Shown here: in pieces, positions 28,361 to 36,708 of the stretch
How the letters are laid out: each line of letters opens with the position of its first letter
How positions within the stretch are numbered: position 1 is the stretch's first letter
Origin: Fragilaria crotonensis
Lineage: Eukaryota; Bacillariophyta; Fragilariophyceae; Fragilariales; Fragilariaceae
DNA length: 36,708 nt
Direction: 5' to 3'
NCBI GenBank assembly: GCA_022925895.1
Contig: JAKSYS010000632.1
Span: forward strand, 1 to 36,708
Translations under genes and position numbers: made by a program
The notes under the pieces: generated by a model
Seen by the model: only the letters and a program-made list of their open reading frames with translations
Database searches by the model: none
Told to the model about the DNA's origin: nothing

Positions 28361-28382
28361 TGCCACTCTCCATTAGGGTGGG
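28361..28382 (-). repeat. Inverted copy of the hairpin unit
   Basis: TGCCACTCTCCATTAGGGTG is the reverse complement type of the units at 26743-27106, about 1.3 kb away, near the right side of the insertion. Confidence 0.75.
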
Positions 28383-28409
28383 CAATCAGCAGGATCCATG
28401 ACTGCGCCA

Positions 28410-30534
28410 AGAAGACAACTCAAGATATTATTCCGCTTTGCCATGATCTGCATTGGAGGTGCAAGTGATTGATGGTGATGGAACTTGTCATCAATAGGAG
28501 TTGAACTGTCAGCGGATACAGTGCATCAATTTGCTTCCTTGCTAAGTAAACTGAAATCTTGTCGGTCATCATTCTTATCCTGTGCAAATGTCTCTCCAAT
28601 TACAGGTGGTGGGCAACAAGCTGGCCAAGGACAGAGCAGTCTGTTGCACTGCATTCTGTTGAAACAGACACGGTGCTGGTTGATCGTGACAACGCAAAGA
28701 TCAACAAGAAGAACTGCAAATGACAAACTGTAACATTTAGGTATGCTTCTAGAATGCATAGCACTTTTATAAGGAGGGTGATGATGGCAGGTTGGGTGAA
28801 GTGTCAACTGGTTTAGATGACCACTGAAACTATACAGGTGGTTTGTTGTTTTGTTGTGAACCTGTTATGTCATCAGCGTGGCATACATGAAACAGGAACA
28901 AAGATGACCTACATATGTGTTTGCGTTACATTGTGCACTTTGTATGCAAATATCTGCTTTGTCAAGATGTACCTGAAATTGGTACAGTGCTACGGACTGT
29001 ACAATCAACTACAAATCTCAACATGGCTCACAAGGCATCATCAAATTTCAATGTACAGATGTGACAATGCCTTCAATCGTGTTCAGATGGGGCAAAACCC
29101 CACGGCATCTTCATGTGTGCAGTTATTGATGTGATGCATACAATTCAACATGGCATCATCATGTATGTTCTCGATTGCTTCAAAAAAGCCTCAGTGTTCA
29201 GTCACTGGCGACGCTTGACAAAATGGCTTTTATATTTGACACAACGTGCTGTCAGAGTATTCGCACCTCTTTCCCCAGAACTGATTTTTCCAGAGGAATA
29301 ACAAACCTCACCATGGTGGAATGCTCTGAACAGTCGGGGCATTGTTCCTCATTTCTTTCTTCATTATGCAAGCGGAAGGTTGGGAAGTCTTCGATGAGCA
29401 TTTTCTTCAATTGGATGCCGTGTTGGGGACTATGGAAAGCCTTTTATGCTTTGAGGCCTGGCTTGATCAGTACACCTTTTGGGATATTGGAGATCCAGAC
29501 GGAGAGGCATCACAAGCTGAAGCAGCAATTGCTTCTCTGATGAATCTCATCACCACACATCTTCCGAGACACGCTGGCAATGGATGGAAACTGTCAAAAT
29601 TTCACGAGATCAAGCACATCGTACGATTTATTGCTGCGTTTGGAGCACCGCGTGGTTACAATGCCTCCGTCCTGAGGAACATCACAAGGCACACGCCAAA
29701 CGTCCTGGTAGACGTGCACAGAAGAATGTGGACACCATTGACCAGCAGTGTGGCCAAAATTGCGGACGCACTCGTGATTGATACTATGCACGCGATGTTC
29801 CAAGAACGACCTGTTTTGAAGACATCATCACAGCATACTAACCGTAGTCAATTACTGGCTGCTGACGATGTCAAGATCCTCTGACGAGTGAGTCAGGGTC
29901 TGGAACGTCATATTACGTAAGGTCATACATTGACCCTATGGATGATAATCGATTGTGTCGTGATGTAATCTTTGACACTCAGACCAGGGAGACATCGAAC
30001 TGGAAGATAATCTTGCACTGTTCATTTTGCAGACTTACAGTGACTCCGATCTCGACGACAATGGGGTGGGCGGTATCTGGTGCCGCACAGAGTACCATAA
30101 GTACAACATTGAAACAAAGGAGGAGATGGTTTCTGTTCGCTGTCATCCCAACTTCAGGGAAAGGGTATTCCTGGTATGATTGGGCTCTCATCCGCTATGA
30201 AGATGATGAGGGAAATGAGATGGAGTACCCATCTCGCATTGTGAGTTGCATACCACGCCACAGTTGCTTTGGTGGAATTGAAACCACCACGTTTGACCTC
30301 ATTATTCAATGTTGTGGCAAACCAACTGGGCGTGAGTCCTTCCTGTTCACTGAGTGGACATTCGAGAAGGAGTTTCATGTTGTCTCCTCAGAAGCCATTG
30401 TTGGCTTGTGTTTTGTCCCAAGCAACCCTGACCTCGCTGACTCTGATGTCCTTGTTGTAACAGATAGGGACAAATGGGCATCAATGTTCTACGATTCAGC
30501 AATGGTTGATTACACCATCAATGGTCAAAATTAA
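28410..30534 (+). pseudogene. Plavaka/KDZ-like transposase, C-terminal half (copy Y), frameshifted
   Basis: 28410-29085 repeats, with deletions, the DNA of copy X from about 25437 to 26230 (shared strings include GATGATGGCAGGTTGGGTGA and ACAGATGTGACAATGCCTTC). It then continues into the half that X lacks. The blocks, in several frames, are GQNPxGIFMCAVIDVMHTIQ, LDKMAFIFDTTCCQSIRTSF then PRTDFSRGITNLT (29205-29320), EGWEVFDEHFLQLDAVLG, GNGWKLSKFHEIKHIVRFIA and FGAPRGYNAS (29342-29884), NGVGGIWCRTEYHKYN and YSWYDWALIRYEDDEGNEME (30060-30230), ending TAA 30532-30534. Frameshifts occur at about 29985, 30155 and elsewhere, so this copy is dead. The layout fits the C-terminal half of Plavaka transposases. 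It ends 12 bp before the minus-strand gene at 30547. Confidence 0.7.
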
Positions 30535-30546
30535 GTAGAAACAATA

Positions 30547-32905
30547 TTAAACCATCGGTAACTGGGACATTCCATACATGATGATCCGTGTCTTTGGGGC
30601 AAAGAACGTACCATAGATATTTCCACTCCGCGAACCTGTCATGGATGTACCATGCCTGATCAGGCGGCCATCCCATCCAATCAGGACACCATCAGACAAT
30701 TTGATGGCAATTCCGTTGTAGTCCCGATCCGATCCTGGGAATTTCCCCTTCATGTTCGGAAGGACAAAGTACCAATCCTCAGTTGTCCCAGGGTGATCTT
30801 CAGTCCAGATCGTAAACCCCTGACTGGCATCGTTCACATCGTAATGTGTTGAATTTGCCAAATTAATTGACAAGTCCATGCTGTGCGTAACGCGGCACAT
30901 GCCTCCGTCCATGCCACCAACATGCTTCATTTCAGAATCATTTTCCAAGTCCTGCATCACTCTGAGGGCAGCCGGGATAGTCACTGATGCAAGCTTTGCC
31001 GCAGCTTGCACAGCCTTCAACAATACCGGGGCAGCATCCACAGTTGATGATGTCACATATGGCACCTTGTTCCAGCATTTTGTGATGCGGCTTCCAATTG
31101 GATGCATTGATCCGAGGTCTCCATTGCCAGCCCTTGCTCCCGTGCTGCTCTTCTGTTTTCTCACCAAGTTGCAATGCCTGTTGATGTCGGTCAGAAGGTC
31201 CTCACAACCTGATCCAACAACGTTTGGGAGGTACCGGATTTGAACCACAGAACACCGATGGAAAGCAACTTCGCCCGCATTTGCGGGTACAGTGACATCA
31301 ACGTGCAAGTCAAGCTCACCATATTTGATTGGATTGATAACAAATGTCGTTAACGGGTCAATGGTCTTGTGCAGAAATCCCGGTGCATAATGGCGACCTC
31401 CACGTTTGGCTGACCTTGATCGCGAGAACGCATCTTGGAATGTCTCAGCTCGAAACTTATGATCAGCACTCAACAACTCATCCTTCTCACCCACAACATA
31501 GTCAGGAGGAAGTCCAGGTCCTTCCTCATCCATCAGTTGCTTCGTGCAGTGAATAGATCTCACAAGTGATCTTGGCATCACCCCCATGATCGCATTGGGA
31601 ATTGGCAAGAGGTTTGTGGCGGAGCGCCGAATAGTCCACTTCCAAATGGAACACTTATCAGCATTCGCAAGGTGTGAAACATAAGATCCATCACCGAAGA
31701 AGTTACCATGAGAATCATGCTGAAGTCGTAACCAGTTTATGTCCATTGGGACATGCGAATTAAGGACCCCAGTCGATCGTGAGCGCCTCTCCCTGTGGCA
31801 ATAGAATATGCCAGCTTGGGGAAGGAGGACAATGCATGCACGGTAGAAGTTATCGCTGTTATTCTTCCTGAAGGGCGAGAAGAAAAGCATTTTCATCTCT
31901 AACAGCGATTGCCAAATTGACAGCATCAACATCATCAAATAGACAGACATGCACGGACTGTCACAGGCATGGGCGTCATCTTTCCTTTTCCTTTTCAAAT
32001 CCATAGGACCACTTCTCGAGAGAACACAATCCATGACGATCAGGTCGAGATCGGAATGACTTTCCCCATGACTATACATTTCATCAGGATGTTTGCAGCG
32101 CTTGAGCATGACATACTCAGTACCAAACACATGTTTCAGGGACGAGTCAACCCAATTGATGGGTCTTGCAAATCTTCTCGTCACAAAATGCCGATGGACC
32201 TAGAGCTGACGCCGCCGCCACAACTGCAGGTGGTATTGGAACAGACGCGGCGTTGCCCTTCTTCCGCTTTTGCTTCTTCCGTTTTCGGAGAGGAGGTGGT
32301 CGAAAATTGTTGAACATGACCATGAAAGGAGCAACAGACTGCAAAGGCAGACACTTGGCTATTACATTTGCAACTTGAGTGTGACTTGCCATAGAAAGTG
32401 ATGGATGCTCTCGAAGCAATCCAATCCCCAAACCTTTCGTTTCCTTGATTATCTTCCTCGCAGCCTTGACTTCTTTCCTCGTTCTCCCTGTCCCCTGATC
32501 AGGAAAATTGCTGCCGACAGCGGCATCAGCTTCCATGGTACCGCCAAGTGTGGTAATAGGCACAGACATGGTGTTTTCCGTCAACGGAATGGTCTGTCGA
32601 TTGTTCACTCTTGCCAAAATAATGGCACGGGAGAGCTCACCTGGCAGAGTGCGTTGAAATGGTCCATGAGGGCGAGCACGAATTGGGCGTTCACGCCAAT
32701 TGTTTTCCGCCTTCCCACTCTTTTTTTTCTTCTGCCGTGGTTTGGTGCTTTGGGATGAAGATGGCAACGTGGTCACAGCATCATCAACAGCACTAGTCGA
32801 TGAACCAGCGTTCTTCAATCCACCACTCACATTTGCCATCAAGACAGCCTTAGTAGACACAACCTTCAACTCAATCTTCACTTTAACTTTGAGCTCAACC
32901 ATCAT
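30547..32905 (-). CDS. Transposon-borne protein with a C-terminal 2OG-Fe(II) dioxygenase-like domain (frameshifted)
   Basis: Two overlapping frames make one gene. 32905-32147 starts with real ATG codons, is Lys-rich (KPRQKKKKSGK, RKRKKQKRKKG) and carries TRKEVKAARKIIKETKGLGI. 32184-30547 follows in another frame (545 codons, no ATG at its opening), so a one-base shift near 32150-32184 is likely. The C terminus has the dioxygenase pattern: THYDVNDASQGFTIWTE, then DWYFVLPN, YNGIAIKLSDGVLIGWDGRL, IRHGTS. H447, D449 and H511 (second-frame numbering) would bind iron, and R533 in FFAPKTRI could bind 2-oxoglutarate. KDZ-class transposons of fungi and algae are known to carry TET/JBP-type dioxygenases; this may be a related partner. 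Alternative: a structural homologue without activity. Convergent with copy Y. Confidence 0.6.
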
Positions 32906-33110
32906 ACCTTGTCCTTCCTCAACGAATCAGACCTTCTTGCCAAAGTTGAGGTCTTTCCCTCTTGAATAGCCGAACATGGTAGCAGTTTTGAGAAAACTCC
33001 GCCTCGTCTTCCGACGATGAATCCTCAAACCATTCCTTTGTCAACGTCGAACATGAAGTCGTTGAGCACAAAGTCTCTGCCATCATAGACAACTGGAGCC
33101 AATCAAAGTG
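32906..33110. other. Upstream region of the dioxygenase-like gene
   Basis: No gene seen. It presumably holds the promoter of the minus-strand gene starting at 32905. No inverted terminus matching the left side of the transposase gene was found by eye. Confidence 0.35.
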
Positions 33111-33180
33111 AATGGGCCTCACAAAATTTGTCGTCAACGGTGGAGCAAGGAAGCCAACAGCGAGCAACACGCGAACACGA

Positions 33181-33770
33181 CCGGTCGTTGTCGTAACCAA
33201 CAGCCAGCCAGGAACAACCAAATCGACGTCAGCTGAGCTTTATAGATGTAAACGCAAAGCTGAACGCGAAATTGGAAGCCAGCAATTGGCGTGGATCCAG
33301 ACAATGACAGTCTCGCAATATCTGTTATCAGTGGCGGAGCGACGAGAATTCTGCAACGTGACAGCCAACGAAGAACAAATATGCAACGACCTGTCGTCGT
33401 CGTTGTCACCAACAGCCAGCCGTGAACAACCAAATTGACGTCAGCTGAGCTTTATAGATGTAAACGCAAAGCTGAACGCGAAATTGGAAGCCAGCAATCG
33501 GCGTGGATCAAGACAATGACAGTCTCGCAATATCTGTTATCAGTGGCGGAGCGATGAGAAACCTGCAACGTCGTGACAGCCAACAATGAACAAATATGCA
33601 ACGACCTGTCGTCGTCGTTGTCACCAACAGCCAGCCGTGAACAACCAAATCGACGTCAGCTGAGCTTTATAGATGTAAACGCAAAGCTGAACGCAAAATT
33701 GAAGCCAGTGACCGGTGTGGATCAAGACAACGACAGTGTTGCAAAATCTGTTGCTCGTTGATGGTGGAGC
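33181..33770. repeat. Tandem repeat array, 212-215 bp units, three copies
   Basis: GCTTTATAGATGTAAACGC falls at 33237, 33449 and 33664. Each unit includes GTCACCAACAGCCAGCCGTG, AAATCGACGTCAGCTGAG and ATATCTGTTATCAGTGGCGG. GACGTCAGCTGA recurs in all copies. ORFs across it are translations of the repeat. The third copy is truncated and diverged. Confidence 0.9.
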
Positions 33771-33829
33771 TTCCAAAACATCAATGCGATACGAAGGCAA
33801 TGAGTGTGACAAGGTTGTCGGGGTCAGGA

Positions 33830-34815
33830 GTGCCTAACAGTGAGTGTGTTGTAGTTGAGAAAATTTGACAAAAGAGACAACCGAATCGCCCAATACATTC
33901 GTTGTAGAAAACATACCAAAACTTGTGCATCACGTTGCGAGCAGGAATGCATACAAAGCTTCACTATGCTAAGCATAATTGCAAATTGAACATATAAGTA
34001 CACTAATATTTACTGATATGATTCACATGTAGAATGTGACAGTACTTTTGGTGCTTGTTTTTTATTGAGAAAAATTTGTCCATCCTGCGAAGTATTCAGT
34101 ACTACTAGGATGTCGTCTTATACCATTGAATCGCCAGTATAGACACTATGAATGTTCATAGCGATACTGCGAGCGGTAAATTGACTCGCTACTTCGCGTA
34201 AACGGCTACTTTGTCTAAGAAAGTACATGTTGGTGAGTGTATGCTACATTAACACCTGTTTAATATACCAAGAATTACATACAATGTATGATGAACATTA
34301 TTAATTCCAAACAACCACATTTTTATTAAATGCATATGATTATATATGCGCATATCAATTCATTTAGCGAGAAATGTATGTTATATATATGAATATAAGC
34401 ATAACATGCAACCACATTTTAATTCAACGCATATGATTATGTATGCGCATATCGATTCATTTAGCGAGAAATGTATGTTATACATACGGATATATGTATA
34501 ATATGCATATTCAAATGACAAAAAAACGAAAATTCAAAACATCTACATATTCATGCATATTTAAACTGATCATTTGAAGAAGTATATTGAATGTGAATAC
34601 TTATGTGTAACGTTCAGTATAAATCATCTTCCCCTAAGGATATGCAGATTTTTGAAACGCATGTGAATAACTTTGTCAAGACTTCGAAATATTGAACAAG
34701 TCTTGTGCTCGCACGAAAACAAAACAGAACACATGTCAGCCGAGTGATCTTGCCATATGCTGGCTTTTTGTTCTCGCGTTTAAAGAACACACCCAAAGAT
34801 CAGGGGGTAGTCTCT
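33830..34815. other. AT-rich intergenic region upstream of gene A copy 2
   Basis: No gene recognised. It contains the 97-bp AT-rich duplication listed separately. The last 100 bp before 34816 would be the promoter/leader of gene A copy 2. Confidence 0.4.
34313..34506. repeat. AT-rich 97-bp tandem duplication with a palindrome
   Basis: AACCACATTTT begins at 34313 and 34410. Both units carry GCATATGATTAT, TATGCGCATAT and CATTTAGCGAGAAATGTATG. ATATGCGCATAT is a perfect 12-bp palindrome in the first unit. Confidence 0.88.
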
Positions 34816-36107
34816 ATGGCAGGAGGTCGTGGTCGAGCAGGACGACGACAACGTGGTGGAGGTGCTGGGAGAAGTGGTCGAGGAGCTAGAGGTGGTCCTC
34901 CTCCTCGTCCTCCGCCTCCTCCTCCGCCTCCTCCACCTCCTCCACCTGCTCCACCGGATCATGCGGCTGCTGCGGGCAACAGTGTTGAAGATTCTCCAGC
35001 TACACGAACACGACGACAACTGATGCTTGCGCTTCAAGCAGGTTCTAATTCTGCTGATTGTCATGATGGTGGTCGTGAGGGTCGCGGTCGTGCTGCTGAT
35101 GTCACAGAAGATTCTTCAACTAGAAGAAGGACGCGTCAACGACTTGCTGCAGCTTCTCATGTAAGTGCTCCCACTAATGCTCATATGATGCGAAGATTGT
35201 TTGCCGACACAGACGGAAGTGAGGAGGAGGATGATGATGGAGAAGACGACCCTGCTTATGATGAACCTGCTGTTGCAGCTCCCATTCATGCTCCAGCAAC
35301 AGACGGGCGACAAGTTGGTCACGAAGGGGTCATGCAATATGGGAACAGACTGACAAACGTGGGAAAAGATTGGTTGCTTGAGAAGTGTGTGAAAGAGGAT
35401 GTGTTTCCCAAGCAGAAGTTTGCAAATTTGAATGGTGATCTTGACTTCAGCAACAACCGTAATTCCATCTGCAGATTCATGGCGGAAAAAATGAAAGTTC
35501 AGGAAGCGGATGTGGAAGGTTGGTGGGAGAGTTCTTCGAAGAAAGCTGTCCATAAGAAACTGAAAAACCATAGGAACAATGTGATCAAAACAATAAAAAC
35601 AAAATTCAACGGTGAGATGGTGGCGACTGATTTCTGTGACATCATGCTGGCAATGCACTATTTCTTCTAACACCCTACTCTTCTCTGGCTGATATTACCA
35701 CAGATAATATACTAGCTGTAACAAACCGGGAATTCCGCTTGCGGAGCATCATGGGAATGAGAAGTCTCCCATCAAGGCCAGCATATGTAGAGTTGTTGGA
35801 TTGTCTTGCGAGGGCAGTGGTTGGACGTAAAGTGTACGTTGATAACAGGATGACTAAACCATTGAGTGAATGGTTTACACTGACAGACGAGGCATTTCTA
35901 CTGTTGTGCCTAGAGTCGTATGTACCGAAGTGGAATCGGGAATGGGCTCAAAGTTCTCGTGCTCCGATAGCAGCAGCAGCAGCAGAACGGCAACAAGGAG
36001 AGCAAAAGAAGGCGACGGTGAAGACGCATTGTACACAGGAGAAGCCGAGGAACAAAGCGCAGCTGGTCAAAGGATGGATTAGAGCGATTCAATGGGCTTA
36101 TGGTTGA
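34816..36107 (+). CDS. Gene A copy 2: proline/glycine-rich DNA-binding-like protein, paralogue of the gene at 3739
   Basis: Exon 1 is 34816-35611, intron 35612-35703 (GTGAGA...TTACCACAG, 92 nt, phase 1), exon 2 is 35704-36107; 399 aa in this model. The start is MAGGRGRAGRRQRGGG followed by a run of prolines and acidic EEEDDDGEDD, unrelated to the Gln-rich start of copy 1. From about residue 195 the two proteins align: VFPKQKFANL, LDFSNNRNSICRFMAEKM, HRNNVIKTIKTKF, then ELLDCLARAVVG and EWFTLTDEAFLLLCLESYVP. Exon 2's last 45 codons are probably not the true end, because the segment WSKDGLERFNGLMVDVYRDR, conserved with copy 1, lies in another frame just downstream. Function not recognised. By analogy with copy 1 its transposase partner would lie beyond the right edge. 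Confidence 0.72.
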
Positions 36108-36418
36108 TGTTTATCGGGACCGACAGGCAAATGGGGCCAACTTTGACAACATTTTCAGAGAGGAGATGATCAAAAGGTATGGCAAACAAAATGACAGCGC
36201 AAATCCAGCACGAGGGAGAAGATGATCAAGCAAATCCTGAAAATCGTGTTGTTGTAGTGTACAGTGACTTCAACATGGAACAGCTTATGGCTCATGCCAC
36301 AGCTGCCAGTGCTGTTGGCGCCGGTAGAGAAGCAACAAGAGGAGGGCAGCAAGAACAAGGTAATGATGATGATGATGATGATAGTCATACAGAAGAAGTG
36401 AGCAGAGTAATGGTATGA
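36050..36418 (+). pseudogene. Conserved 3' segments of gene A copy 2 in other frames
   Basis: Frame C at about 36049-36150 reads GTKRSWSKDGLERFNGLMVD. Codon comparison with copy 1 (5071-5150) shows differences mostly at third positions, so this is the frame selection acted on. Then 36179-36418 reads VVVYSDFNMEQLMAHA and an acidic tail. Joining these to exon 2 needs an intron or indel repair that I could not place consistently. Confidence 0.5.
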
Positions 36419-36708
36419 AAATCAACCGTACAATAAATATACCAAACCGTTTCTACACACCTCCCCTAAAAACTCGCGGAATAAATTTCATGGAATAAAT
36501 TGAAAATATTAGCTGCGACCAATTTGTCCAAAGTATTTGTACATAAATATCCACAACATTTCTATATAAAGATGTCAATTTTGTAAATTAATACTTATAA
36601 CTTTCTAAGTAAAGAGAACAGAATCTGTCTCAAAAAACCAAAGAAATAATTAGAATGAAATATAAATAAATATTTAGAAATCACAGAAATGGGCTTCCTG
36701 ATGTGCTG
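36419..36708. other. AT-rich 3' region of gene A copy 2, to window edge
   Basis: Matches short words of the region after gene A copy 1 (TTTGTACATAAATATC; CTTCCTGATG). It appears to be the same element's spacer before a convergent partner gene outside the window. Confidence 0.45.

Larger units (their letters stand above)
26231..28409. mobile_element. About 2.2-kb insertion of repeat-rich sequence splitting the transposase region
   Basis: It lies between the point where copy X loses homology and the point where copy Y starts. It contains hairpin-type repeats (26743-27106) and an inverted copy of them near its other end (28361-28382), suggesting a non-autonomous element. No conserved gene is seen: ORF 26798-27208 is mostly repeat translation (VYTPV(Q/R)SP.PLMESG twice), and ORF 28024-28293 (-) is unrecognised. 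27400-28020 is AT-rich. Exact ends and target duplication were not resolved. Confidence 0.5.

Noticed and set aside
24480..33060. Terminal inverted repeats bounding the Plavaka/KDZ-like pair
   Set aside because: None seen by eye; the right flank runs into the 212-bp array and the left flank is degraded.

Overview
This is a eukaryotic nuclear window, most likely from a stramenopile microalga and probably a pennate diatom. The evidence is interrupted genes with short GT-AG introns (about 66-140 nt), one with a perfect TACTAAC branch-point sequence; no bacterial-style operons; a nucleolar Nopp140-type gene; and transposable elements as most of the content. The diatom assignment is inference from overall resemblance, with no search run.

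Layout. 1-2.7 kb: decayed pieces of a Plavaka/KDZ-like transposase family, one interrupted by tandem repeats with a 160-bp period. 3.7-7.0 kb: an intron-containing DNA-binding-like gene (gene A, +) convergent with a broken DDE-type transposase (-). 7156-11710: a well-delimited PIF/Harbinger element with long inverted termini and a TGA target duplication; it carries a partner gene (+) and a DDE transposase (-), and a second, non-autonomous Harbinger-type element with TCA target duplications sits inside it. 12.3-20.7 kb: the host-gene island, holding a secreted phytase-like protein with a probable 4-nt microexon, a Nopp140/SRP40 homologue with a one-base frameshift, a 926-residue protein of about 14 repeats arranged as 489-bp higher-order units, and a 66-residue two-exon gene.

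20.7-24.7 kb: a multiply broken gene remnant. 24.7-32.9 kb: the main Plavaka/KDZ-like region, with an intact 5' transposase half (+), a 2.2-kb insertion carrying hairpin-forming repeats, a degraded 3' transposase half (+), and a convergent minus-strand gene. That last gene ends in an HxD...H pattern resembling 2-oxoglutarate/Fe(II) dioxygenases. 33.1-33.8 and 34.3-34.5 kb: tandem repeats. 34.8-36.4 kb: a second, diverged copy of gene A that keeps the first intron at the same place and phase.

Common theme: three element families in the window share one design, an accessory gene reading right and a transposase or partner gene reading left, meeting tail to tail. The most interesting candidates are the dioxygenase-like partner of the Plavaka/KDZ-like transposase, the two-gene family A plus DDE unit, and the 4-nt microexon.
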